Notes: a model not told the origin generated them from the sequence alone. A stretch of 15,055 nt of DNA from JAJXSS01 sp964547135 (GCA_964547135.1 CAZJMK010000074.1:1-15055), one strand, 5' to 3'; shown: positions 1 to 7,513, counted from the first letter of the stretch. Numbers and translations are program-made.

Positions 1-54
1 GCTCCAAGCTCCAAGCTCCAAGCTCCAAGCTCCAAGCTCCAAGCTCCAAGCTCC
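1..54. repeat. Perfect heptamer tandem array (GCTCCAA)7 at the 3' end of actC
   Basis: Seven identical copies of GCTCCAA (TTGGAGC on the gene strand) fill positions 1-49, followed by a partial copy GCTCC at 50-54. The array may continue to the left of the window. On the minus strand the actC stop codon TAG begins the first unit, TAGGAGC, which differs by one base from TTGGAGC. The absence of any mismatch among the full copies suggests recent expansion by slippage. No hairpin or T-run is visible, so it is not an ordinary terminator. Confidence 0.95.
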
Positions 55-1526
55 TAGTGCCTAGCCCCTCCCTCCGGGTCGGGTTGGTAATCGAATCGTT
101 CCGGGCCGTGCCTGGCGTGGGCCGCGGGCATGATGGTTTTCACCTCGGCCATGGCCACCATGGGCAGAAACCGGCAGAACAGAAGGAACATTGTGAAAAA
201 CAACCCGAAGCTGCCGGCGAACATGCCGATGTCCACCCACGTGGGCGTGAACATCGCCCATGACGAGGGCAGAAAATCGCGGTGCAGGCTGGTCACGATG
301 ATCACAAACCGCTCGAACCACATGCCCACGTTGACAAAGTTGGCGACGATGAAAAGCACCCACAAATTCTGTCGCAGCGGTTTGAACCAGAGCAACTGCG
401 GGGCAGCCACGTTGCAGGTGAACATCACCCAGAAAGCCCACCAATAGGGCCCCAGCGGGCGGTTCATGAACACAAACTGTTCATAGTGATGGCCGCTGTA
501 CCAGGCGGTGAAAAATTCCACCGTGTAGGCATACGCCACGATCAGCCCGGTGCCCAGCATCACCTTGGCCATGTTGTCCAAGTGGCGGGGGGTGATGATG
601 TCTTTTAAACCAAACCATTGCCTTGCGGGAATCGCCAGGGTCAGCACCATGGCAAACCCGCCGAACACGGCCCCGGCCACGAAGTAAGGCGGAAAAATCG
701 TCGTGTGCCAGCCGGGCAACTGACTGGTCGCAAAATCAAAACTCACCACGCTATGCACCGAAAGCACCAGCGGCGTCGCCAGCGCTGCCAACAACAGGTA
801 CGCCCGTTCAAAGCGATGCCAGTGACGATTGCTGCCCGTCCAACCCAGGGCAAAAAGCCCGTACAAAAACTGTTTGGTTTTGCTCGTGGCTTTGTCCCGC
901 AGCGTTGCCAGATCGGGGATCATGCCCACGTACCAGAACACAGCCGACACCGTGGCATAGGTTGACACGGCAAACACGTCCCACAACAGCGGACTGCGTG
1001 CCTGCGGCCACATGGCCATCTGATTGGGCAACGGGCCGAGCCAATACGCCAGCCAGGGCCGACCGATGTGAATGGCCGGGAATATGCCCGCACACATCAC
1101 CGCGAAAATCGTCATCGCCTCGGCAAACCGGTTGATGCTGGTGCGCCAGTTCTGACGCAGCAAAAATAAAATGGCGGAAATCAGCGTGCCAGCGTGACCG
1201 ATACCGACCCAGAACACGAAGTTGGTGATGTCAAAGGCCCAGGCCACCGGGTTGTTATTGCCCCACACCCCGACGCCCGTCGTGACCAGGTACCCGATGG
1301 TCAGCCCCAACAACCCCAGCAGGTTGAGCGCAAAGAACATGCCCACGTACCACTGCCAGGGGGTTTTGCGCAGGGCCAGCGTGGTCACTTTGTCGGTGAT
1401 GGTGGTGAAGGTGTTGCCGCCGAGCACCAGTTCCTCACGCTGACGCGGGTCGTCGCCAAGGTTGCTCGCCGGGGCCGCCCCATGAGGCGGATGCAGCAGG
1501 TCGTTTTGTGAACTGATTGTGGTCAT
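54..1526 (-). CDS. actC: Alternative complex III subunit ActC, NrfD/PsrC-type quinol-binding membrane protein
   Basis: This is the integral membrane subunit of alternative complex III, which oxidises quinol at the cytoplasmic membrane and hands electrons to the ActB iron-sulfur chain. The 490-residue product has about ten hydrophobic segments (roughly residues 60-85, 98-123, 136-158, 182-203, 242-265, 281-300, 318-343, 360-381, 388-411 and 432-455), as expected for the NrfD family. Landmarks include FWVGIGHAG (105-113), HIGRPW (153-158) and FERFVII (404-410). It follows actA and actB in the usual act order but is separated from actB by 517 bases of repeats, so it may need its own promoter or depend on read-through. 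The ATG at 1526 is preceded by no clear Shine-Dalgarno. The last codons (Ala-Arg-His-stop, GCTAGGCACTAG) run directly into the heptamer array at the left edge. Family assignment is strong; subunit role follows from context. Confidence 0.95.
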   Translation of the reverse strand: MTTISSQNDLLHPPHGAAPASNLGDDPRQREELVLGGNTFTTITDKVTTLALRKTPWQWYVGMFFALNLLGLLGLTIGYLVTTGVGVWGNNNPVAWAFDITNFVFWVGIGHAGTLISAILFLLRQNWRTSINRFAEAMTIFAVMCAGIFPAIHIGRPWLAYWLGPLPNQMAMWPQARSPLLWDVFAVSTYATVSAVFWYVGMIPDLATLRDKATSKTKQFLYGLFALGWTGSNRHWHRFERAYLLLAALATPLVLSVHSVVSFDFATSQLPGWHTTIFPPYFVAGAVFGGFAMVLTLAIPARQWFGLKDIITPRHLDNMAKVMLGTGLIVAYAYTVEFFTAWYSGHHYEQFVFMNRPLGPYWWAFWVMFTCNVAAPQLLWFKPLRQNLWVLFIVANFVNVGMWFERFVIIVTSLHRDFLPSSWAMFTPTWVDIGMFAGSFGLFFTMFLLFCRFLPMVAMAEVKTIMPAAHARHGPERFDYQPDPEGGARH

Positions 1527-1624
1527 GTTGCCGCTTGTTATCTCAAATCAATTTCCACCGCCAAAACCGATTCGTATTACTCGTCACTCTGATATTGCCC
1601 GTCGCTGGTTGTCGATGCCTTTGA

Positions 1625-1889
1625 TTTCACCGCAGAGAACGCAGAGAACGCAGAGTTCAGACGCGATGCATCCATACCACAAAACCTGATGCATTCGCCA
1701 ACACGCCAAGTTTCCAAGTATGTCGATTCATGGTTCGCGTGGTGGATCAAGCAATGTTCTGTGATCCCTTCTGTCAACGCATGTTTTCTCTCACGATTCG
1801 ATCCGTTCAAGTCCCTTGGTATTTATTCTTTCCCTACCCGAAATTAATTCCCTGTTTTCTCTGCGATCTCTGCGTTCTCTGCGGTGAAA
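1625..1889. repeat. 265-bp element with 31-bp inverted arms made of CGCAGAGAA repeats
   Basis: The left arm (1625-1655) and the reverse complement of the right arm (1859-1889) match at 30 of 31 positions. Each arm begins TTTCACCGCAGAGAACGCAG and continues as a nine-base tandem repeat, CGCAGAGAA. The 203-base interior has no credible reading frame. The layout is like a non-autonomous inverted-repeat element (MITE-like), but no flanking target duplication is obvious. Similar CGCAGAGAA-rich stretches are familiar to me from intergenic regions of environmental bacterial genomes; that is recollection, not a search result. Confidence 0.85.
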
Positions 1890-1924
1890 ATCCGTAATTC
1901 CACCCGAAATCATCGTTAAGTTCA

Positions 1925-2002
1925 TCAGAGCCACCAGCGGAAGCGCGTAGTATTTCTTTAATGAACCTTGAAACAACCGCTCACTTCCGTTCGCGGCTCT
2001 GA
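1925..2002. repeat. 78-bp inverted-repeat (REP/BIME-like) hairpin element
   Basis: The ends are a perfect 8-base inverted repeat, TCAGAGCC (1925-1932) and GGCTCTGA (1995-2002). Inside these, CGGAAG (1938-1943) faces CTTCCG (1985-1990). On the minus strand the element reads TCAGAGCCGCGAACGGAAG at its start and could form a long interrupted hairpin in the actB-actC transcript. It lies between the heptamer array at the actB stop and the 265-bp element. Function unknown; it could stabilise an RNA 3' end or be a mobile repeat. Confidence 0.7.
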
Positions 2003-2007
2003 CATTT

Positions 2008-2043
2008 TGAAATTCGAAATTTGAAATTTGAAATTCGAAATCG
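2008..2043. repeat. Heptamer array (YGAAATT)5 abutting the actB stop codon
   Basis: Five units (TGAAATT, CGAAATT, TGAAATT, TGAAATT, CGAAATC) occupy 2008-2042. On the gene strand the first unit, CGATTTC, starts at the base immediately after the actB TGA (2046-2044). The same repeat family follows the stop codons at 6196 and 7546 in the same orientation. Confidence 0.9.
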
Positions 2044-5000
2044 TCATCCCTTCACCGCCGGGTTGCGCACCATTGCCAAGTACTTGGTCCTTGGTTTCAC
2101 ATTCAATTCCTCCAGCATGGCGTAACTGCGATGCTGTTTGTGTATCTGTGCCACCCGGCTGTTCGCATCGTTCAAATTGCCGAACACGATCGCCTGCGTC
2201 GGGCAGGCCTGTTCACAAGCCGTGGTGATTTCCCCGTCCTGCACCAGGTCGGTCGTCCGATTGCCCTTGGCGTGCTCCACCTTGGCTTCGATTTTCGCAG
2301 CCGAGATGCGCTGTGTGCAGTAGGTACACTTTTCCATCACCCCGCGCATCCGCACCGTCACTTCCGGGTTGAACACCATGCGCTTGATCTGATCCACCGT
2401 GCTCAGTTGCTGATCCGGGATATTCAAATACGGGGGCGTATCATTGCCCGGCAGTTTCGGGTCACGCGCGTGCCAGTCAAAATAATTGAACCGGCGCACC
2501 TTGTACGGGCAATTGTTGGAGCAATAGCGCGTGCCGATGCAGCGGTTGTACACCATCGTGTTCAACCCTTCGGTGTCGTGCACCGTCGCTGCCACCGGGC
2601 ACACCTGCTCGCACGGCGCATTCTCGCAATGCACGCACATCATCGGCGAATAAACCGTCTGCACATCCTGCAAAAACTCGGCATCGCCCTTGAAGTACCG
2701 GTCGATGCGCAGCCAGTGCATCTCGCGGTTCATCGCCACTTCCACCTTGCCCACGATCGGCACATTGTTTTCCGCCTGGCACGCAATCACACACGCATTG
2801 CACCCGATGCAGGCTGTCATGTCGATCGCCATGCCCCAGGCATGAGGGTCATTGAACTGGTGCGGCGGGTCGAACAACTGCAAATGCACCACCCCATGCA
2901 CATCACGATGAAATACTTTTTGATCCGCCTTGTAATCTTCCAGCGACGCTTCACGAATCAGGTAGCCTGATTTCCCCGGTTTGCCGCTGCGCTTGTCGCG
3001 CCCGTACACCCCGATGGCGTCGATCAGGTGATGTTCCTGCGTGGTGACCAGTTGGTACGACTTGCCCAGCCGGGTGATGCGCATTCGGCTTTGCAGGTAC
3101 GCTCCGTCGGCACGCATCGCATACGTGTCAAAGCCGACGTTCTGACCAATCGATCCGCACACCTTGCGCCCATACCCCATCGGCAACACCACACACCCCG
3201 GCGCAATCCCCGGCTGAATAAACGCAGCCACTTCCATCGGCAGCAGGTTGCTGCTCCGCCCCTGATCGGGCAGGTCCAGTTGCAGCATCATGCCCTGCTT
3301 AATGCCCAGTCGGTCCGCGTCGGCTTTGCTGATGTACGCACAGTTGTCCCACGTCAGCTTCGACAACGGGTCGGGCATTTCCTGCAACCAGCCGTTGTTG
3401 GCAAACCGCCCGTCATACACCGACGCATCAGTTACGAACAGCGCTTCGAATTGATCATCACCACCACGGGCAATTTCCGGCAGTTTTTCGGGAACCTTCA
3501 CGGCGCCAATGTTCGCCGGCTTCCAAGCACTGCCCGGGTGCACCCCATCGTGCAACACCTTCCGCCAGTTTTGTTCCGCCACCGCCGGCGAACTGGTGAC
3601 AATGCCCCGCCAGGTTTCGCGCACCAAGTGCATCCCCGCCCACGTCGGCTGACCCAGCACCATCGCCAACAACTCAATCGCGCTCCGACCTTCAAACAAC
3701 GGCAATATCAGCGGCTGCTGAATCGCCAACGTTCCGTCCCACGACCTGCCATCGCCCCAACATTCCAGCGCATGCGCCCGGGGCAAATGCCATTGACTTG
3801 AAGCCGAGGTTTCATTCACCTCATGCGAAAGGTGAATCGTGTGCGTCACCTTTTGGTAAGCCGAGGCAAAGTTCAGGTTCACCGGGGCGTCATACACCGG
3901 GTTGCCCCCCAGCACGATCAGCGTATCAACCTGCCCCTGATCCATCGCACGGGTCAGCCTGCGCAGGGCAGCCACCTGACCGGGGGTTTGCGTTTCGGTA
4001 TTCAGCGTGAGGGTGTTGCCAATCGCCCCCAATTTCTGGTTGATCGCATGAGCCAGTGCGTGATACTCAGCGGGCAGCGTCAACCCCACCGTCACCAAAG
4101 CCTGTCCCTGATGCGCTTGCAAATCCTTCAACAGTGCTGCAAACGCTTTTTGTTGTGATTCGCTGAGTTGTGCCTTTTTCTCCCCCGCCGTGATGACGCC
4201 CAGTTCCGCTGCCAGTTGTTGCACCAGCAGGGCTTGCTGCGACGGTTTCAAGGCCAGTCGATGGTCCGCGACGCTGCCGGTGGTGCTCAGGTTGCCTTCG
4301 ATCACATACAACCGGTTCATGCGACCCTGATCCGCACTGCGCCGCCCAGCCGACCAGTCACGGGCATATTGCAATCGATTGGGGTGTTGACCCAAAAAGT
4401 CATCTTCAACACTGACGATCACCTGCGCCTTGTCCAGGTGATAAATCGGCCTCAATGTTTTACCAAAGGCCAGTCGTGAACCTTCCAACTCGGCATCACG
4501 GTGCAGCGGTTCCCAGGTGGTCCATGTCGCCTTGGGGTACGCTTTGCGGAATGCCTCACGCAAGCGCCCAGCCGTAGGCCCACCCATCGCCTCCGCAAGC
4601 ACCGCCAACCCTTCACCCTGTTTACTGCGCAATACTTCCAACCGTGTCCGCAGGTACAGGGAAAAATCATCCCACGACCGTTGGCGGGTTTGCCCGCTGA
4701 CTTTTTCCAAGGCCACGCGACTGCGTTGCGGGTCGTAAATATCCAGCACACTGGCCTGCTGCCAGGGTTCGGTGGCGCCGCCCGAGGCCGGGTGCAACGG
4801 GTTGCCTTCGACCTTGATCGGTCGCCCGTCGTAACTTTTCACCAGCAGCCCCGTGGCCACGCCGCCCAGTTCCGCCATGGTCGCGTAATGCACTGCCACG
4901 CCGGGCTTAAACCCATCGGGCTGATGCGCAAAGGGCCTGATCTGTTCCTCCGGCCAGCGCCGACAACCACTGGCCGTCAACCCCGCCAGCGCCATCGCCG

Positions 5001-5169
5001 CCCCCATCAATTTCAAAAACGAGCGCCTTGAAACACCATCGCGCATGGCGTCCGGGTTGTAGCCCGAAAACTCACTTTCAAAGCGTGCCGCAAAGTCCGG
5101 CGAATTGGCCAGGTGTTCCAGCCCCAGCCAGTATTCCCGTCCGCGAAGTTGTGGGTCCAGCGTTGGCAT
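2044..5169 (-). CDS. actB: Alternative complex III subunit ActB, fused molybdopterin-oxidoreductase-like and Fe-S domains (TAT substrate)
   Basis: The large peripheral subunit of alternative complex III carries electrons from the quinol site toward ActA. Residues 1-69 form an unusual N-terminus in which a twin-arginine motif, SRRSFLKLMG (R48-R49), is followed by a hydrophobic stretch and a lipobox-like LTASGC (C69). Residues about 75-720 resemble molybdopterin oxidoreductases; in characterised ActB this domain carries no molybdenum cofactor. Residues about 775-1000 form a four-cluster ferredoxin region: C787/790/793/797, C845/848/853/857, C877/883/887 and C948/951/985/989. In the third group Thr880 stands where a fourth cysteine would be (CIGTRYCSNNC), consistent with the one [3Fe-4S] cluster known for the family. 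The 1041-residue length fits the fused ActB1-ActB2 form. It starts six bases after actA, with no clear Shine-Dalgarno, suggesting coupling to actA translation. Confidence 0.96.
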   Translation of the reverse strand: MPTLDPQLRGREYWLGLEHLANSPDFAARFESEFSGYNPDAMRDGVSRRSFLKLMGAAMALAGLTASGCRRWPEEQIRPFAHQPDGFKPGVAVHYATMAELGGVATGLLVKSYDGRPIKVEGNPLHPASGGATEPWQQASVLDIYDPQRSRVALEKVSGQTRQRSWDDFSLYLRTRLEVLRSKQGEGLAVLAEAMGGPTAGRLREAFRKAYPKATWTTWEPLHRDAELEGSRLAFGKTLRPIYHLDKAQVIVSVEDDFLGQHPNRLQYARDWSAGRRSADQGRMNRLYVIEGNLSTTGSVADHRLALKPSQQALLVQQLAAELGVITAGEKKAQLSESQQKAFAALLKDLQAHQGQALVTVGLTLPAEYHALAHAINQKLGAIGNTLTLNTETQTPGQVAALRRLTRAMDQGQVDTLIVLGGNPVYDAPVNLNFASAYQKVTHTIHLSHEVNETSASSQWHLPRAHALECWGDGRSWDGTLAIQQPLILPLFEGRSAIELLAMVLGQPTWAGMHLVRETWRGIVTSSPAVAEQNWRKVLHDGVHPGSAWKPANIGAVKVPEKLPEIARGGDDQFEALFVTDASVYDGRFANNGWLQEMPDPLSKLTWDNCAYISKADADRLGIKQGMMLQLDLPDQGRSSNLLPMEVAAFIQPGIAPGCVVLPMGYGRKVCGSIGQNVGFDTYAMRADGAYLQSRMRITRLGKSYQLVTTQEHHLIDAIGVYGRDKRSGKPGKSGYLIREASLEDYKADQKVFHRDVHGVVHLQLFDPPHQFNDPHAWGMAIDMTACIGCNACVIACQAENNVPIVGKVEVAMNREMHWLRIDRYFKGDAEFLQDVQTVYSPMMCVHCENAPCEQVCPVAATVHDTEGLNTMVYNRCIGTRYCSNNCPYKVRRFNYFDWHARDPKLPGNDTPPYLNIPDQQLSTVDQIKRMVFNPEVTVRMRGVMEKCTYCTQRISAAKIEAKVEHAKGNRTTDLVQDGEITTACEQACPTQAIVFGNLNDANSRVAQIHKQHRSYAMLEELNVKPRTKYLAMVRNPAVKG

Positions 5170-5175
5170 ATTGAA

Positions 5176-5832
5176 TTAACGATGGCAGGTGTAGCAACTG
5201 GTCATGTAAGCCGAATCATGCACGTTGTATTTCTGTTTCAGTTCCGTCCCCAACTCATATTGCGTTTTTCCGATCACCTCCGGCACCCATGCCATGTTGG
5301 TCACTTCCTCGCGTGGGCGCAGGTGTTGTTCCGGGGCACGGTGACATTCCAAACACCAGGCCATGGTCAGCGGCTTGGATTGATACACCACTTCCATTTT
5401 GTCCACCCGCCCGTGGCAACTGACGCAACCGACCCCCTTGTTCACATGAATCGCGTGATTGAAGTACGCATAATCCGGCAGGTCATGCACCTTCTTCCAC
5501 GCAATCGGCTGGCCCGTCGCATAACTCTCCCGCACCGCGGCCAGCTTCGGGCTGTCGGGTTTGATGGCGGTGTGACAGTTCATGCAGGTCTGTGTCGAGG
5601 GCACCGCTGCAAACGCTGCCTTGTCCACCGTGGTGTGACAGTAAAGGCAATCCATGCCCAGCTCCCCCGCGTGCAGCGCATGACTGAACGGCACCGGCTG
5701 CGTCGGCATGTAACCCACCGCCCAGGTGGTCGGTGAAAAGCCATACGTCACCAACACCGGCACATACGTCGCCCCGCCCACCGCCAAAATCAGCAGTGCG
5801 GGTAACAGGTAGTTGGCCCACCTCGGAAACAC
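5176..5832 (-). CDS. actA: Alternative complex III subunit ActA, membrane-anchored pentaheme cytochrome c
   Basis: This is the multiheme c-type cytochrome subunit of alternative complex III, anchored in the membrane with its hemes on the periplasmic side. The 218-residue product has one hydrophobic N-terminal anchor (about residues 7-30) and five CxxCH motifs: CLYCH (62-66), CMNCH (83-87), CVSCH (136-140), CLECH (160-164) and CYTCH (213-217). The last motif is the extreme C-terminus, followed only by Arg. Histidines such as those in HALH (51-54) and FNHAIH (124-129) are candidate axial ligands. The start chosen is a GTG at 5832 giving FPRWANYLLP, a typical ActA beginning; an in-frame stop lies 30 bases upstream, so the true start can differ by only nine codons. 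It is the first gene of actABC; actB follows after six bases. Heme count and order leave little doubt. Confidence 0.95.
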   Translation of the reverse strand: MFPRWANYLLPALLILAVGGATYVPVLVTYGFSPTTWAVGYMPTQPVPFSHALHAGELGMDCLYCHTTVDKAAFAAVPSTQTCMNCHTAIKPDSPKLAAVRESYATGQPIAWKKVHDLPDYAYFNHAIHVNKGVGCVSCHGRVDKMEVVYQSKPLTMAWCLECHRAPEQHLRPREEVTNMAWVPEVIGKTQYELGTELKQKYNVHDSAYMTSCYTCHR

Positions 5833-6030
5833 AAACTGTTGGTTTGCCTCAGCGATGACTCACCCACGCGATCCTACATGTGCACCCGCAGCCGTCGGCT
5901 CATCCGCCGGCCACTTCCTCGCAATCACGTTGACTGCTCCAACAAATACCGCTCGGTGCTATTTAGAACCAATCCTATCCGATGATCCAAAGAAATCAAT
6001 GCGCGATGTTCAGTTTTTCACAGTTCATTA

Positions 6031-6054
6031 TTCGACCATTCGACCACTTGACCG
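6031..6054. repeat. Octamer array (TTCGACCA)2 + CTTGACCG
   Basis: Three consecutive octamers read GTGGTCRA-like on the minus strand (GCGGTCAA GTGGTCGA ATGGTCGA, ending at 6031 in descending order). The same octamer family makes up the arrays at 14757-15055, about 9 kb away. Confidence 0.65.
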
Positions 6055-6060
6055 CTTTGG

Positions 6061-6106
6061 CAGATACCCAAGTCCTCGTCGCCGCCGACTCGTCCTTGGC
6101 TTGATC
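6061..6106. repeat. Dispersed repeat core A, copy 1 (CAGATACCCAAGTCCTCG...CTTGGCTTGATC)
   Basis: This 46-base stretch matches 7460-7509 over most of its length. Shared blocks are TACCCAAGTCCTCG at the left and CTTGGCTTGAT at the right, with a variable centre. On the minus strand CCAAG and CTTGG form inverted ends. In both places it sits between a GAATTTC heptamer array and an octamer array. Confidence 0.75.
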
Positions 6107-6163
6107 AATCCAAAATCCAACGACTTCAACAGCGGGGCGACTCGCCAAATCCATCCAAAATCC

Positions 6164-6198
6164 AAAATTCGAAATTCGAAATTCGAAATTCGAAATTA
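6164..6198. repeat. Heptamer array (GAAATTC) whose last unit contains the lipoprotein stop codon
   Basis: Units AAAATTC (6164), GAAATTC (6171, 6178, 6185) and GAAATTA (6192-6198) follow one another without a gap. On the gene strand the first unit is TAATTTC, where TAA is the stop codon of the upstream gene; all following units are GAATTTC or a near match. One G-to-T change separates the stop-bearing unit from the consensus. Confidence 0.92.
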
Positions 6199-6798
6199 TC
6201 TTCCCTCCACCACCCTCGGGTACCCCAGTTTATCCGTCAGCACCTGATCCAACTGCGCAATCAGCCGTCGCGTTTTGCTTGCGTTCTGCTCCACGCGAAA
6301 CTCACCGGTCAGCACTGCCTGCCCCAACAGGTCTTTGAAATCGGGCGTGCGATCCAGCAGGCGAAGGGTTGAATCCCACAACGATAATCGCAACGTATCA
6401 TCGCCCAAACTGCCTCGCGGGAACACGAACCCTGCGCCGCTGTAAATGCCCACCTCATCGCCGCCGACCCCGCTGAAAATCGCATAGTGAATCGTGGCGT
6501 TGATCGCGTTGCTGTCCACCGGCGTTTTCCCCGCACGTGGTCGCCACTGCATCCGCAACGTCACCGCACGATTCGGGTTCCGCTCCGGCCCATCTACCAG
6601 CACCAATGTCAAACGCTGCTCGTCATCAACACTGTAGTACGCCGTCGCAAATGCCCCGTCCAAACGCACGCCATCGTTGCTGCGACTGCGCAGGGACAAA
6701 TCGCCTCCAATCGGCACCACCCCCGTGCAGGCCGAAGCGCACACGCTCAGCAACACCACTGCCAACCATCGAACGCCTAAACCGGGGTTCATCTGCAT
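6196..6798 (-). CDS. Putative lipoprotein of unknown function, downstream of gcvH
   Basis: I do not recognise this family. The roughly 200-residue product begins with a short basic N-terminus and a hydrophobic stretch (WLAVVLLSV) followed by CASAC; Cys24 is a plausible lipidation site, although the residue at -3 is Ala rather than Leu. The mature part is rich in beta-like segments (VGIYSGAGFVFPRGSLGDDT and similar) and ends in a charged, probably helical region. No transmembrane segment follows the signal. Three in-frame ATGs lie at 6804, 6798 and 6792; GAGG sits seven bases before the one at 6798, which is why I prefer it. The gene starts about 40 bases after gcvH, so the two are probably co-transcribed, but this gives no clear functional link. 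Its stop codon lies inside a heptamer array. A secreted or outer-membrane-anchored protein is an inference from the signal only. Confidence 0.8.
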   Translation of the reverse strand: MQMNPGLGVRWLAVVLLSVCASACTGVVPIGGDLSLRSRSNDGVRLDGAFATAYYSVDDEQRLTLVLVDGPERNPNRAVTLRMQWRPRAGKTPVDSNAINATIHYAIFSGVGGDEVGIYSGAGFVFPRGSLGDDTLRLSLWDSTLRLLDRTPDFKDLLGQAVLTGEFRVEQNASKTRRLIAQLDQVLTDKLGYPRVVEGR

Positions 6799-6837
6799 CG
6801 TCATGCCTCAATTGCCATCGTCATCAAACTGCAAGGG

Positions 6838-7224
6838 TTAGTGACCGACGGTCTTCTGGTATGCCTCCGCACTCATCAACTGATTCAACTGCCCCGCATC
6901 CGTCGGTTTGAGTTTGATGATCCAACCCTTGTCGTACGGGTCTTCGTTGATCAGGGCCGGGTTGTCGATCACCGCGGCATTGACCTCGACCACTTCACCC
7001 GCCACGCCGACGTACAAATCACTGGTCGCCTTGACCGATTCAATTTCCCCAAACACCGCCCCGGCTGCGATCACGCCGGTTTTGGTTTTCACTTCCACAA
7101 ACGTGATGTCCGTGAGCTGATCGACTGCCACGCGACTGATGCCGATGCTCACCAGGCCGCTGCCCGCATCGAGCTTGTGCCATTCGTGCGTGTCCTTGTA
7201 ACGACGATCCGAAGGTATGTCCAT
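6838..7224 (-). CDS. gcvH: Glycine cleavage system H protein (lipoyl carrier)
   Basis: GcvH is the small cytoplasmic lipoyl-carrying protein that shuttles the aminomethyl group between the P, T and L proteins of glycine decarboxylase. The 128-residue length is normal for the family. Diagnostic segments are YKDTHEW near the N-terminus, the lipoylation site ESVKATSDLY with Lys65 as the modified residue, NEDPYDKGWI in the second half, and the C-terminal LMSAEAYQK. The ATG at 7224 is preceded by a purine stretch (AAAGAAG) about seven bases upstream. No gcvT or gcvP is present in the window, so this is a stand-alone gcvH; a role in lipoate handling rather than glycine cleavage is possible but not shown. 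The downstream lipoprotein gene probably shares its transcript. Confidence 0.96.
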   Translation of the reverse strand: MDIPSDRRYKDTHEWHKLDAGSGLVSIGISRVAVDQLTDITFVEVKTKTGVIAAGAVFGEIESVKATSDLYVGVAGEVVEVNAAVIDNPALINEDPYDKGWIIKLKPTDAGQLNQLMSAEAYQKTVGH

Positions 7225-7274
7225 GGTGATGCTTCTTTCGTTGTTTTCGACAGCCTCGTGCCAACCGCACTCGT

Positions 7275-7289
7275 ATCACCGTGATGATA
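7275..7289 (-). promoter_or_regulatory. Possible -10 element and operator-like dyad upstream of gcvH
   Basis: The minus strand reads TATCAT (five of six matches to TATAAT) at 7289-7284, overlapping an 11-base dyad ATCAC-C-GTGAT at 7275-7285. This is 50-65 bases before the gcvH ATG. No good -35 hexamer is found at 16-18 bases, so this is weak. Confidence 0.25.
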
Positions 7290-7333
7290 AATGAAAAAAG
7301 ACAACACCGCTGACGTTCGGCGTCGGCATTCCG

Positions 7334-7354
7334 GTTAGCGCCGCGACTTGTCGC
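7334..7354. repeat. Dispersed hairpin core B (GTTAGCGCCGCGACTTGTCGC)
   Basis: The 14 bases up to 7346 match the repeat unit at 14889-14900 and its sisters. The stem here is GCGAC-TT-GTCGC, whereas the right-edge copies have CGCGAT-GT-ATCGCG; the closing pair differs as C-G against T-A, a compensatory change that preserves pairing. Confidence 0.65.
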
Positions 7355-7365
7355 TTCTGGCCACA

Positions 7366-7456
7366 GTGGTTGATCGGTTGGTCGGTGAGTCGGTTAATCG
7401 GTAAGAACAAAGGCAGTTCTGGCCGAGTAACCGATCAAACTACTCACCGATTAACG
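7366..7456. repeat. Inverted-arm octamer element, copy 1
   Basis: The left arm (7366-7404) is a run of degenerate octamers of the type GGTTGATC/GGTGAGTC. The right arm (7424-7456) is the same sequence inverted, with the shared block TCGGTGAGT followed by imperfect TCGGTTA-type units. A 19-base centre contains AGAAC...GTTCT. The same architecture and related sequence recur at 11868-11986. Confidence 0.65.
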
Positions 7457-7459
7457 ACG

Positions 7460-7509
7460 CAGAATACCCAAGTCCTCGGTCGCTGTAACGGCCTCGTTCT
7501 TGGCTTGAT
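7460..7509. repeat. Dispersed repeat core A, copy 2
   Basis: Matches 6061-6106: CAGA(A)TACCCAAGTCCTCG at the left and CTTGGCTTGAT at the right, with a diverged middle. It again lies directly beyond a GAATTTC-type heptamer array and before an octamer array. Confidence 0.75.
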
Positions 7510-7513
7510 TCGG

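Larger units (their letters stand above)
1527..2043. other. Intergenic gap between actB and actC, filled with repeats
   Basis: This 517-base gap holds, from right to left in the direction of transcription, a GAATTTC-type heptamer array (2008-2043), a 78-bp inverted-repeat element (1925-2002), a 265-bp element with 31-base inverted arms (1625-1889), and about 100 bases of leader before actC. Two short open frames here (1577-1810 and 1791-1976, minus) translate the repeats, giving peptides such as HRRERRDRRENRE, and have no family resemblance I recognise. I see no transposase, tRNA or obvious intrinsic terminator. Act genes are normally closely packed, so the gap is best read as insertion of repeat elements into the operon. 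Confidence 0.7.
5833..6195. other. Composite repeat region upstream of actA
   Basis: This 363-base gap has no credible gene; the plus frame 5813-6247 is a chance frame through repeats. Following transcription it contains a GAATTTC heptamer array at the lipoprotein stop (6164-6198), TTGGATT heptamers around 6148-6163 and 6106-6120, a CCAAG...CTTGG core (6061-6106), a GTGGTCRA octamer array (6031-6054), and then about 200 bases of apparently unique leader before actA. In that leader TTGATT (5994-5999) and TAGGAT (5972-5977), 16 bases apart on the minus strand, could be a sigma-70-type promoter for actABC, but the match is weak. Confidence 0.6.

Noticed and set aside
1577..1976. Two short minus-strand open frames between actB and actC
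   Set aside because: They translate the CGCAGAGAA repeat arms (peptides such as HRRERRDRRENRE) and overlap each other; no start signal or family resemblance.
2131..2970. 279-residue plus-strand open frame opposite actB
   Set aside because: Antisense shadow of the conserved actB Fe-S region; composition is His/Arg/Val-rich with no recognisable domain.
2044..5169. Active molybdenum enzyme
   Set aside because: The protein resembles molybdopterin oxidoreductases, but the fusion, the Fe-S region and the actA/actC neighbours identify ActB, which is known to lack the cofactor.
7294..7327. Intrinsic terminator before gcvH
   Set aside because: The stem is short with a mismatch on the minus strand, and the T6 run is nine bases away from it.
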